Shown: one piece after another, positions 44,345 to 52,927 of the stretch
Position numbering within the stretch: position 1 is the first letter of the stretch
Layout: each line of letters starts with the position of its first letter
DNA from: Dokdonella_A ginsengisoli
GTDB taxonomy: Bacteria; Pseudomonadota; Gammaproteobacteria; Xanthomonadales; Rhodanobacteraceae
Assembly (NCBI RefSeq): GCF_042652785.1
Contig: NZ_JBHSHD010000008.1
Span: 62,001 to 126,000 of the forward strand
Reading direction: 5' to 3'
DNA: 64,000 bases
Position numbers and translations under genes: made by a program
The notes under the pieces: generated by a model
What the model was told of the DNA's origin: nothing
Seen by the model: the letters and a program-made list of their open reading frames with translations, nothing else
Databases searched by the model: none

Positions 44345-45580
44345 TCATTTCGCGCTCTTGATCCCGACCCTGGCGCCGTCGGCCATTTCCGCCGGCGGCT
44401 GCCTGACCACCCGCGTGCCGGCGGCGAGCCCCTCGGCCACGCGCAGCTCGCCGAAGCTCTGCCCCGGCACGACCGCCTTCGACCGCGCGCGATCGCCTTC
44501 GACCGCGAACACGACGTCCTTGCCGTCGCGCTTGACGATCGCCGAACCCGGCACCAGCGCGCCCTTCGGCGGCGGTGGCGGCGGCGCGTCGGCGGACCGG
44601 GCCTCCTCCATGAACGAGACGCGCACGCCCATGTCCGGCAGGATGCGCGGGTCCTTCTGCTCCAGCGCGACGCGCACCTTGACCGTGGCCTTGCCGCGGT
44701 CGGCGCTGGGGATGATCGCGATCACGCGCGCCGGAATCTGCCAGTCGGGGTAGGCGTCGAGCACCGCCTGCGCCGGCTGTTTCGGCTGCACGCGGTTGAT
44801 GTAGGACTCGGTCACGTCGACCTCGACCTCAAGCGAATCCATGTCGACGATGGTGCCCACGCCGGTGCGCGTGAAGCCGCCGCCGGCCGACAGAGGCGAG
44901 ACGATCTCGCCGACCTGCGCCGCCTTCGCCGTGATCACGCCGGCGAACGGCGCGCGTACCGTGCAGTAGTCGAGCTGCACCTGCGCGGCGCGCACGCCGG
45001 CCTCGGCGACCTCGACCTGCTTGCGCTGCGTTTCCAGTTGCGAAACCTGCGTTTCCACCTGGGTGCGCGCCACCTCGACCGACTGCGCCGACACCAGCTT
45101 GCGCCGCACCAGATCCTCGGCGCGCGCAAGGTCACGCCGGCCCTGCGCCAGCTGCGCCTGGTACTGCGCCAGCTGCGCCTGCGCCGCGCGCAGTCCGGCC
45201 TGCGCCTGCGCCAGCGCGGCCTTCTGCGCGGTGTCCTCGAGCGTGGCCAGCACTTCGCCGGCCTCGACGCGCTCGCCTTCCTCGATCAGCACCTGGGTCA
45301 GGGTGCCGGTGATCTGCGCCGACACGGTCGCCTGGCGCCGCGCGGTCACGTAGCCGGTCGCCTGCAGCACGGCCGCAGCGGCGCCGGCCCCGGCCGCCGG
45401 CGAGGACGCCGTCGCGACTTCGACCTCGAACGCCTTCGCGCGCTGCAGCGTCACCCACGTGGCGACGCCGATCGCCGCCAGCAATGCCACGCCGGCGGCG
45501 ATCCAGACCGGTGCGCGCGAACGCGCCGCGGGTTCGCTGCGATCGATGCGCAGCTGGTGCAGCAGATCCTTGTTTTCCAC
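44345..45580 (-). CDS. MacA/HlyD-like periplasmic adaptor (membrane fusion protein)
   Basis: An approximately 411-residue protein anchored by one helix (about 24-46, PVWIAAGVALLAAIGVATWV). It has a biotinyl-lipoyl-like domain split around a long coiled-coil hairpin (about 110-190, QKAALAQAQAGLRAAQAQLAQYQAQLAQ...), then beta-barrel and MP domains. I choose GTG 45580 because GGGGAAG lies at the right distance; a TTG at 45619 would add 13 residues. It should link the ABC permeases to an outer-membrane channel, which is not encoded here. Confidence 0.9.
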   Translation of the reverse strand: MENKDLLHQLRIDRSEPAARSRAPVWIAAGVALLAAIGVATWVTLQRAKAFEVEVATASSPAAGAGAAAAVLQATGYVTARRQATVSAQITGTLTQVLIEEGERVEAGEVLATLEDTAQKAALAQAQAGLRAAQAQLAQYQAQLAQGRRDLARAEDLVRRKLVSAQSVEVARTQVETQVSQLETQRKQVEVAEAGVRAAQVQLDYCTVRAPFAGVITAKAAQVGEIVSPLSAGGGFTRTGVGTIVDMDSLEVEVDVTESYINRVQPKQPAQAVLDAYPDWQIPARVIAIIPSADRGKATVKVRVALEQKDPRILPDMGVRVSFMEEARSADAPPPPPPKGALVPGSAIVKRDGKDVVFAVEGDRARSKAVVPGQSFGELRVAEGLAAGTRVVRQPPAEMADGARVGIKSAK

Positions 45581-45827
45581 TCGAATGTCTTCCCCGTGCC
45601 GCTGCACTGTTGTGTACAAGTTGCAAACTGGCTATTTGGCTCGGATGGCCGCGTTCTCGCGCCTTCCTTCTCCGTCCGCCGCGGCGGAACGGCTGGCTCG
45701 GGCACCCGTCTCGCCCGACGATCGGTGGCGGCCTGCGGGCCACCCTTACGAACCGTCAAGTTTGCCATAGACTGATGCAGACGCCGCGGACCCTCAAGGC
45801 GTCGCAGTCACCCCGCGGAGATGACAG

Positions 45828-46256
45828 ATGTCAGCAGGCGCGAACGCCGGCTACTCCGGCAAGCCGGCCTGGTGCAAGCTCGGCCTCACGCCGAACGCGC
45901 GCGTGCGCGTGCTGGATGCGCCCGGCGACTACGCGACCCTGGTCGGCGCCGAACCCGGCTCGATCGCCCCGGTCGGTGCCCGCGCCGGCTACGACCTCGC
46001 CCACGTCTTCGCGGTCTCGGCCGCGAAGCTCGCCGCCGAAGTCCTCGCCCTGTCGAAGACGCTGCCCGCCGACGGCGTGATCTGGGTGTCGTGGCCGAAG
46101 AAGGCGTCCAAGGTGGCGACCGACGTCACCGAGGACACCGTGCGCGCGGTCGCGCTGCCGCTCGGCCTGGTCGACGTCAAGGTCTGCGCGATCGACGCGG
46201 TCTGGTCCGGCCTGAAGCTGGTCTGGCGCCGGACCGAGCGCGCAAAGAAGGCGTGA
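45828..46256 (+). CDS. DUF3052 family protein
   Basis: A 142-residue soluble protein beginning MSAGANAGYSGKPAWCKLGLTPNARVRVLDAPGDY, with the C-terminal ILWVSWPKK-type strand (here GVIWVSWPKKASKVATDVTEDTVRAVALPLGLVDVKVCAID). This is the DUF3052 consensus as I know it. The fold suggests a small alpha/beta domain; no function is established. ATG 45828 is well placed after CGGAG. It is divergent from the ABC operon; the 247-base gap holds both promoters. Confidence 0.85.
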   Translation: MSAGANAGYSGKPAWCKLGLTPNARVRVLDAPGDYATLVGAEPGSIAPVGARAGYDLAHVFAVSAAKLAAEVLALSKTLPADGVIWVSWPKKASKVATDVTEDTVRAVALPLGLVDVKVCAIDAVWSGLKLVWRRTERAKKA

Positions 46257-46301
46257 GCGCGCGGAGCCGCTCCTCGCGCTGCCGGATCGCGCGCTCCCGA
46301 A

Positions 46302-49300
46302 TCAATCTGCGCCCGGAAGCGTCATCGCCAGCGGCGTCTGCGTTCCTTCGAGCAGCAGCGTGACGGCAGCATCCCCGGCATGCACGGCGGAAAGCGCGAG
46401 CACGGCGTCGGCCGCCGCGCGTACCCACGGCGAGACCCGCTCGATGCCGCGCGCATCGCGTCGTGACAGCCGCACCAGGGCGGTGGCGCCGTCGAGCGGC
46501 GCGCGCTGCACCTCGACGAAATCCACGCCGTACGGCAGCGCAAGCACGCGATCGAACGGCGGGCCGCTCGCCGGCGGCAGCACGAAGGCGTGCACGCCCT
46601 CGTCGGAAAGGGACGCCGCCGCATCCTCGGCGTCCATCGCCGTGCCGGACGCGTAGGCTTCGTCGAAGCCGTCGCGCAACAGCACGAGCACGTCGCTGTC
46701 GACGAAATGCAGCGGCGCGGGGCCGCCGACGTCGAAGGCGAGCACGGCTTCGGCCTCTGACGTATCGGGCCGCACCGGCGCGCTGATCAGAAACGTCAGG
46801 CTGCGCCCCGCCGGGATCGTGACCACGTCGTGCAGCAACCCGCTGCCGCCGTCGGCGCAGGTCGCACCGGCACCCGCGCCGAAGCATTGCCAGCGCGCGA
46901 ACGCGAGGTCGAAGGCGGCCGACAGGTTCGTGTCGACCGGAACCTGCATCGCCGGACCGGGGCCGTCGTTGCGCAAGGTCACCAGGTAGTCGGCGACGTG
47001 CCCGTACGGCACGTAGTCGCGCAGGCTCGCCAGGCTCGACACGAGCGACGGCAGCTCGTACACGGTGAGCGGCGCCGAAGCCTGCGATGGCCGGAAATTC
47101 GCATCGCCCGAATAGGTGGCGACCAGGCTTCGCGCACCCGCGGCGGCCGGCGTCAGGCTGCAGCCGGCCGCCGTGTCCAGTGCGTAGGTGCAGGAAACCT
47201 CGCCGTCGCTGACGGTGACGGTGCCGCTCGGCGTGCCCGCTCCGGGCGCGATCACGCCGAGTGTGACGTCGACCGCGACCGGCGCGCCGATCAGGCTGCC
47301 CGCGGGCGCGGAGAGGGCGATCGCGGTGGTGGCGCGTTCGACCTCGAACTCGAGCGGCACGGAAGCCGATCCGGCGACGAGGCCGGCGGGATCGCCGGCG
47401 TAGTGGGCGGTGATCATGTGGACGCCCACCGCCAGGCCGGACGTGGTGAAGGTCACCGCACCGCCGACGATCTCGCCGCTGCCGAGCACGTCGGCGCCGT
47501 CGCGAAACTCCACGCTGCCCGCGTCCAGCGGCGCGCCGGTCTGGCCCGCGACCTGGGCTGTCAGCGTCACCGGCTGGCCGAACACGATCGGCCCCGGTGC
47601 CGCCAGCGTCGTCGTGCTGCCGCCGTCGACGATCACCTCGAGCGTGGCCGCGATCCTCTCGTCGCCGCGGCTGCGCACGGTGATCGTGCGCGGCCCGGTC
47701 GAACCGAACGTCAGCGCCAGGTTCACGTGGCCGTCGGTCTGCTGGAGCTCGCCGGGCATCGTGTCCGAGGCGTCACTGCTGGAGAACCGCCACCGCGTCG
47801 TGTCGTCGATGTTGGCGGCGACGACCGCATCGTCGACGTCGAGCACGAAGGGGTCGTCGGCATCCGCCGGCACGCTCACCGACGCCTGCCCCGCCGGCAG
47901 CACGATCCGCGCGGGCCCCGACAGCGACGGCACCGGCAGCGGCAGGTTGGTGAACTCGATCGCCGCGCGCAGGTTGTGGCCCGGCATGCTGATGATGCCC
48001 TGGAAGGCGCCGACGACGTCGTTGGCGCGGCGCACGCTGAGGTAGTAGCCCGGCGCATCGGCGATGCCGGCCGCCAGTGCCTGGTCGTCGGGATTCGGGT
48101 CGACGTCCATGTCCACGCTGGCGCCGGTTGGCGGCACGTCGATGTGGATCGGCGCCGCGTAGGGGACGTTGCTGTCCGCGTCCAGCGAGCGGATGTCGAC
48201 GATGATCGGCGCGGCGGGATACGGCTGCCCGGCGCGCGCGCGCAGCGAGAGCGCGGGCGCGTCGCACAGCGCTCCGGTGACGGAGGTGCCGATGCAGTAC
48301 TTGAGCGCGCGCGTGCTGTCGTTGATGTCGAACGTGTAGAAGCTGTTGACCGGCACCGGCACGATGACCGAGACGAAGCGCGGCGCACGCGCCGTCTGCG
48401 CGTTGTAGCGCGCCTCGAGCGTGAGCGGCCCCTGCACGTTGGTCTTGCCGGCCACGGCGAATTCCTCGCTCGTATCGGTCGCGTAGGCGATGCGCAGAGC
48501 GTCGACGTAGCTGCTGCTGAGCTCGGTCAGCAAGGGTTGAGAAGGCACGTCGCTCGACAGGGAATTGCTGGCGATCAGCGCGCTCGGCGGCGGCTCGCTC
48601 CAGCCGTTGTTCCAGGTGATGACGTGGTTGTTGTTGGCGGGGTTGAAGAGCTTGCCGCGGCGATACCAGTCGATGCGCGCGGGGTCCTGCGCGGAGAACG
48701 GCACCGGCGCGTCGAGCGAAGTCGTCATCGTCATCTTGTAGGCGCGCGTGCCGATCTGGCCGAGGAAGCTGCGCATGTTGAGGCCGCCGGTCGGAAGTCC
48801 TCGCGGCTGCGTGATCGCGTAGGCGATCTCGGCCGGCTGGCCGTTCATCAGCATCTGTGGATCCTGCGAGAAGTCGCGACCGGCCAGCGTCGGGTCGCTC
48901 TGCGAGTTCTGCACGGTCGAGGTGATGAACGCGCTGGAGGTCATGCCCGCCGCGTCGGTCAGCGTGACGAGCAGCTGCGGCTGGTGGTGATGGACGAAGG
49001 CGCCGCCCATGACCTTTTCCTTGCTGGCGAAGCGGAAGCGCCCCCAGTCGTTCGCCTGCGGATCGCGCGCCGACTGCACGCGCAGGATTCCCGCATAGCC
49101 GTGGCGCAGGCGGTCCCGGACCAGATCGGTGACGTCGACGCTGTAGTAGCCGCGCTGCGTGATGCGCAGCGCCTGGCCCGGCGAGTCGGCGTCGGCGGCG
49201 ACTTGCGCGCCGGCCACCGTCTGTGTGCACGACGGCGGTGTCGCCTCGTCGGCGAAGCAGTCGCCACCCGGCGCATAGGCACCGTCGACGCGCAGGTACC

Positions 49301-49667
49301 CTTCGGCGAGCACCTCGTCGACGAACAGCACCAGCCGCGCGCGGAACACCTTCTCCGGCGTCAGCGCGTAGTTCTCGCTGCCGATCGTCGCCGCACCGTT
49401 TTCGATGACCAGCCTGGACAGCACGCCGCTCGGCAGCGTGTCGAGCGAGAACTTGAGTTCGGCGTAGGCGTCCTCGCCGACCAGCAGGGTCTCGTCGAAG
49501 GGCCGGTCTGGGACCGGACCGGACACGTCGCGCGAGGTGTCCGCCAGCAGCGGAGCGGTCACCCACATCGGACCGCTGCCGCCGCAGCCGGCCAGTGCCA
49601 GCAGCAGCCACGCCAGCGCGAGCCACCTCGACCGTGTCGCGCGAACCCGGTTCGCCATCCACCGCAT
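46302..49667 (-). CDS. Large lipoprotein with Ig-like repeats and internal LLRDGFDEA motif
   Basis: ATG 49667 has GGGGGAAGG upstream; a longer frame start is rejected. The leader LALAWLLLALAGC is a good lipobox, so the protein is predicted to be a lipoprotein (1121 residues). The N-terminal about 550 residues contain repeated beta-rich domains. Around 670-880 there are Ig-like repeats (TTTLAAPGPIVFGQPVTLTAQVAGQTG...; TTAIALSAPAGSLIGAPVAVDVTL), like Ig_5/BACON-type surface repeats. A CARDB/DUF11-like domain follows, then LVLLRDGFDEAYA (about 992-1004). A further 110-residue domain ends the protein. A surface-exposed adhesive or binding role is inferred. Confidence 0.85.
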   Translation of the reverse strand: MRWMANRVRATRSRWLALAWLLLALAGCGGSGPMWVTAPLLADTSRDVSGPVPDRPFDETLLVGEDAYAELKFSLDTLPSGVLSRLVIENGAATIGSENYALTPEKVFRARLVLFVDEVLAEGYLRVDGAYAPGGDCFADEATPPSCTQTVAGAQVAADADSPGQALRITQRGYYSVDVTDLVRDRLRHGYAGILRVQSARDPQANDWGRFRFASKEKVMGGAFVHHHQPQLLVTLTDAAGMTSSAFITSTVQNSQSDPTLAGRDFSQDPQMLMNGQPAEIAYAITQPRGLPTGGLNMRSFLGQIGTRAYKMTMTTSLDAPVPFSAQDPARIDWYRRGKLFNPANNNHVITWNNGWSEPPPSALIASNSLSSDVPSQPLLTELSSSYVDALRIAYATDTSEEFAVAGKTNVQGPLTLEARYNAQTARAPRFVSVIVPVPVNSFYTFDINDSTRALKYCIGTSVTGALCDAPALSLRARAGQPYPAAPIIVDIRSLDADSNVPYAAPIHIDVPPTGASVDMDVDPNPDDQALAAGIADAPGYYLSVRRANDVVGAFQGIISMPGHNLRAAIEFTNLPLPVPSLSGPARIVLPAGQASVSVPADADDPFVLDVDDAVVAANIDDTTRWRFSSSDASDTMPGELQQTDGHVNLALTFGSTGPRTITVRSRGDERIAATLEVIVDGGSTTTLAAPGPIVFGQPVTLTAQVAGQTGAPLDAGSVEFRDGADVLGSGEIVGGAVTFTTSGLAVGVHMITAHYAGDPAGLVAGSASVPLEFEVERATTAIALSAPAGSLIGAPVAVDVTLGVIAPGAGTPSGTVTVSDGEVSCTYALDTAAGCSLTPAAAGARSLVATYSGDANFRPSQASAPLTVYELPSLVSSLASLRDYVPYGHVADYLVTLRNDGPGPAMQVPVDTNLSAAFDLAFARWQCFGAGAGATCADGGSGLLHDVVTIPAGRSLTFLISAPVRPDTSEAEAVLAFDVGGPAPLHFVDSDVLVLLRDGFDEAYASGTAMDAEDAAASLSDEGVHAFVLPPASGPPFDRVLALPYGVDFVEVQRAPLDGATALVRLSRRDARGIERVSPWVRAAADAVLALSAVHAGDAAVTLLLEGTQTPLAMTLPGAD

Positions 49668-49998
49668 GTCGGCCTTCCCCCTGCATCGATCCGTGGAACA
49701 CCCGCGACGCCCGCGGGCGTCGCGCTCTCCTTTCGTTCTACGCGCAGGGTCGCGGCACCGAGGATCATCGGCGCGTTCGCGAAGCGGGCGAGCGATGCGC
49801 CGCCGCAGCGCCGTAGCGTCCCGATGGGCGAGGCATGGGAATTGGGTCGCGGGCGAATGTTTTCCGTCCACGCGGAGCGGAAACGGCGAATTTCCGCGGA
49901 TGAATCCTGGAAATATATTTAAAATTCATGCTGTTGTGGGGTTCCTACCAATCTTCTACCAATTCCTATATGTTTCGGTAGAAGACTGGCAGAACCCC
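49668..49998. other. AT-rich leader between lipoprotein and Fic genes
   Basis: The 331-base gap holds the promoter of the minus-strand lipoprotein and, from about 49900, a strikingly AT-rich stretch (for example AATATATTTAAAATTCATG) unlike the rest of the window. It contains an inverted repeat and direct repeats described separately. No other gene is seen. Confidence 0.6.
49942..49984 (+). promoter_or_regulatory. Candidate operator of the Fic gene
   Basis: Two direct repeats of TYCTACCAAT (49942-49952 and 49954-49963) are followed by an inverted repeat CTTCTACC (49953-49960) / GGTAGAAG (49977-49984). The block ends 14 bases before the Fic start codon. Self-repression by a winged-helix domain or another regulator is a possibility. 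Confidence 0.5.
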
Positions 49999-51333
49999 AT
50001 GAAGCTGCCCTTGCCTCCCCCACCCGTGTCGGAACTGATTCATCGGCACGGCCGGCACATCGACCGGATCCTCGCCCATCGCCTCGGTGCGGAGCCGAAA
50101 GGCGTCTACGAGCATTGGGACCACCTCCGGCACCTGACGCCGCCCGCCGGACTCGATACCGAGCAGTGGTGGCTCGGCATCAAGCTCGCCCGGCAGGCGC
50201 TCGGCAAGGAACTTCCGCTGCGCGACAAAAGCGACGCGCCGTTCACCTTCGCCGCCAGCGACAGCATCCAGCGCCGGCTGTTCCTGGTCGCACGCGACGC
50301 GGCGGGTGCGCTGCAGGGCGCCGATGCGATTCCTTCCGACGGCATGCGCGAGCGCTATCTCATCCGCTCGCTGATCGAGGAGGCGATGACCTCCTCGCAG
50401 CTGGAGGGCGCGGCCACCACCACCCAGGTCGCCAAGGAAATGCTGCGCTCGGGCCGCGCGCCACGCGACTACGGCGAACGCATGATCGCCAACAACTTCC
50501 AGACCATGCGCGAACTCAAGCGCTGGCTGGGCCGGCCACTGACGCCCGACACGGTGTTCGAGATCCATCGCATGCTCGCCGACGGCACGCTGACCGATCC
50601 CGCCGCGGCGGGCCGCTTCCGCCGCGCGGACGAGGACATCGTCGTGCAAGACGAGAGCGGCACCCTGCTGCATGTTCCGCCACCGGCCACCGAGCTTCCG
50701 CGACGGATGCAGACGCTGTGCGACTTCGCCAACCAGGGCGACGAGGGCGAATACTTCATCCACCCCGTCGTGCGCGCCATCGTCATCCATTTCATGATCG
50801 GCTACGACCATCCGTTCGTCGACGGCAACGGCCGCACCGCGCGCGCGCTGTTCTACTGGTCGATGCTGCGCTCGGGCTTCTGGATGACGGAATACTTCTC
50901 GATCTCCAGCATCCTGCGCAAGGCGCCGTCGCAGTACACGCGCTCCTATCTGTTCACCGAGTCCGACGACGGCGACGCGAGCTACTTCCTCTCGCATCAA
51001 CTGGACGTGTTGCTGCAGGCCATCGAAGGCGTGCACGCCTACATCGCGCGCAAGCAGCAGGCACGCAGCGAAGCGGAAACCCTGCTGAAACCGGGCAGCA
51101 GGCTGGCACGGCGGCTCAACCACCGGCAACGCGCCTTGCTGCTGAACGCCCTCAAGCATCCGGACAAGGCGTTCACCATCGCGGTGCACCAGCGCACGCA
51201 CGACGTCGCCTACGACACCGCCCGCTCCGACCTGCTCGGCCTGGTGAAAGCCAGGCTCATGCGCCAGCACAGGCAGGGCAAGGCTCACGTGTTCGTGGCG
51301 CGGCCCGACCTGTCGACGAGACTGCCGCGCTGA
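49999..51333 (+). CDS. Fic-family protein (AMPylase-like) with C-terminal winged helix
   Basis: A 444-residue protein. The FIC active-site loop HPFVDGNGR is at about 271-279 with the catalytic His271 and the Asp/Glu and Asn-Gly-Arg residues conserved. An inhibitory helix motif [ST]xxxE[GN] is present as SSQLEG at about 132-137, so this is a self-inhibited class II Fic. An N-terminal helical segment precedes it, and the C-terminal about 100 residues (HRQRALLLNALKHPDKAFTIAVHQRTHDVAYDTARSDLLGL) look like a winged helix. Likely adds AMP to a protein target, unknown here. No antitoxin gene is adjacent. The upstream AT-rich leader may mark horizontal origin. Confidence 0.92.
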   Translation: MKLPLPPPPVSELIHRHGRHIDRILAHRLGAEPKGVYEHWDHLRHLTPPAGLDTEQWWLGIKLARQALGKELPLRDKSDAPFTFAASDSIQRRLFLVARDAAGALQGADAIPSDGMRERYLIRSLIEEAMTSSQLEGAATTTQVAKEMLRSGRAPRDYGERMIANNFQTMRELKRWLGRPLTPDTVFEIHRMLADGTLTDPAAAGRFRRADEDIVVQDESGTLLHVPPPATELPRRMQTLCDFANQGDEGEYFIHPVVRAIVIHFMIGYDHPFVDGNGRTARALFYWSMLRSGFWMTEYFSISSILRKAPSQYTRSYLFTESDDGDASYFLSHQLDVLLQAIEGVHAYIARKQQARSEAETLLKPGSRLARRLNHRQRALLLNALKHPDKAFTIAVHQRTHDVAYDTARSDLLGLVKARLMRQHRQGKAHVFVARPDLSTRLPR

Positions 51334-51459
51334 GGAAACCCTCGCCAGCGGCGCGAGGGATGCCCGTCACAGGCATCGGGCACACGCATCCATGCAGCGC
51401 ATCTCCACCGCATCGCCGGCGGCGCTATCCTGCGCACTTTTCCCGCAGGACGGCTGCGC

Positions 51460-52149
51460 ATGAACTACGTCATTCCCGCCCCGGCCACGCCGGTGATTCC
51501 CGTCGCCGGCAGCGACGCCGTGTTCCCCGTTCGCCGCATCTTCTGCATCGGCCGCAACTACGCCGAGCACGCCAAGGAGATGGGGGCGGTCGCCGATCGC
51601 GCGCAGCCGATGTTCTTCTGCAAGCCGGCCGACGCGATCGTCGCCGGCGACGAGGTCGAGGTGCGCTATCCGCCGGCGACGCAGGACCTGCACCACGAGG
51701 TCGAGATGGTCGTCGCGCTCGCGCGCGGCGGATCGGACATCGCCGCCGAGCACGCGCTCGAACACGTGTTCGGCTACGGCGTCGGCCTGGACCTCACGCG
51801 CCGCGACCTGCAGGCCGCGGCGAAGGCAAAAGGCCATCCCTGGGACGCGGCGAAGGCGTTCGACCATTCCGCGCCGGTCTCGGCGCTGCATCCGGCCGCT
51901 GCGATCGGCCATCCGACCGGCGCGCGGCTGACCTTGCACGTGAACGACGCGCTGCGCCAGGACGCCGACATCGCGACGATGATCTTCCCGGTCGCGGCGA
52001 TCGTTCATGAACTGTCGAAGCTGTGGACCCTGGCGCCCGGCGACCTGATCTACACCGGCACCCCGGCCGGCGTCGCCGCGCTGGCGCGGGGGGACCGCTT
52101 CGTCGCGCGGCTCGGCGACGTGGCGACCCTGCGCGGGCGCATTTTTTAA
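51460..52149 (+). CDS. Fumarylacetoacetate hydrolase (FAH) family protein
   Basis: A 229-residue enzyme with the FAH fold: RIFCIGRNYAEHAKEMG (about 24-40), metal-binding LHHEVEMVVALA, GYGVGLDLTRRDLQAAAK and the C-terminal GDLIYTGTPAGVAAL. These residues place a divalent metal and hydrolyse or decarboxylate acylpyruvate- or oxaloacetate-like compounds. The exact substrate is not predictable; short FAH-family members often act as acylpyruvases or oxaloacetate decarboxylases. It lies 73 bases upstream of mscL on the same strand. Confidence 0.88.
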   Translation: MNYVIPAPATPVIPVAGSDAVFPVRRIFCIGRNYAEHAKEMGAVADRAQPMFFCKPADAIVAGDEVEVRYPPATQDLHHEVEMVVALARGGSDIAAEHALEHVFGYGVGLDLTRRDLQAAAKAKGHPWDAAKAFDHSAPVSALHPAAAIGHPTGARLTLHVNDALRQDADIATMIFPVAAIVHELSKLWTLAPGDLIYTGTPAGVAALARGDRFVARLGDVATLRGRIF

Positions 52150-52222
52150 CGTCGCGTGACGGGGCGTGCACGGAGCCTTGGGGTAGGATGCGCGCGTTGC
52201 AACCAAAGCCCTGGGAGGTGTC

Positions 52223-52618
52223 ATGAGTCTCGCTTCGGAATTCAAAGCTTTCGTCATGCGCGGCAACGTGCTGGATCTCGCCGTCGGCGTGGTCATCGGT
52301 GCCGCCTTCGGCAAGATCGTGACCTCGCTGGTGGACCAGGTCATCATGCCGCCGATCGGCCTGCTGATCGGCGGCGTCGACTTCTCCTCCTACAAGTGGA
52401 TCCTCAAGGCCGCCGGCGTGGACGGCAAGGGCGAGGTCGCGATCCAGTTCGGCGCCTTCCTCAACACGATCATCCAGTTCGCCATCGTCGCGCTGGCCAT
52501 CTTCCTGGTGGTCAAGCTGGTCAACCGTCTCGTCCAGAAGCAGGAAGCCGAACCGGCCCCGCCGGCCGCCGACGTCGTGCTGCTGACCGAGATCCGCGAC
52601 CTGCTCAAGAAGAACTGA
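52223..52618 (+). CDS. mscL: Large-conductance mechanosensitive channel
   Basis: A 131-residue inner-membrane channel releasing solutes upon osmotic downshock. The N-terminal FKAFVMRGNVLDLAVGVVIGAAFGKIVTSLV is the classic first helix. A periplasmic loop with IGGVDFSSYKWILKAAG follows, then the second helix (NTIIQFAIVALAIFLVVKLVNRL). The C-terminal LLTEIRDLLKKN forms the cytoplasmic bundle. The GGGAG Shine-Dalgarno is strong. Confidence 0.97.
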   Translation: MSLASEFKAFVMRGNVLDLAVGVVIGAAFGKIVTSLVDQVIMPPIGLLIGGVDFSSYKWILKAAGVDGKGEVAIQFGAFLNTIIQFAIVALAIFLVVKLVNRLVQKQEAEPAPPAADVVLLTEIRDLLKKN

Positions 52619-52927
52619 AAATCTTCTGCATCCATTGAAAAGTGCGGCCATGGATGGCCGCGGTTGGACGATCCGCAGCCATAGTCCGGAAGCGACTGCC
52701 ACCCCATCCAATGATGGCGATCCTGGACGGATCGCACTCGGCACCCCTCATGGATGGCCGCAGTTGGACCTCACGAGTACGCAGCGGCCCAGGACGTTCA
52801 TCCACCGCCGCAGCGGCGATTCCAGTCCGCCTGCACGCGCATCGGCCCCATCCCCCACGTGACATTTGGCCCAGTCCGCCCATCCGGGCGCGGCGCATAA
52901 TCGCCGCTTTCCCCCAAGGGACATGCC
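52619..52927. other. Intergenic region with direct repeats and a hairpin
   Basis: A 309-base gap with no gene. It contains a perfect hairpin GCGGCCAT-GG-ATGGCCGC (52644-52661) just after mscL, possibly its terminator, although without a U-tract. A 21-base sequence (CATGGATGGCCGC-N-GTTGGAC) occurs at 52649-52669 and again exactly 100 bases later at 52749-52769. The rest shows no feature besides the promoter of the downstream gene. Confidence 0.6.

Noticed and set aside
49999..51333. Fic gene as half of a toxin-antitoxin pair
   Set aside because: The inhibitory helix is within the same protein and no small antitoxin gene lies next to it.
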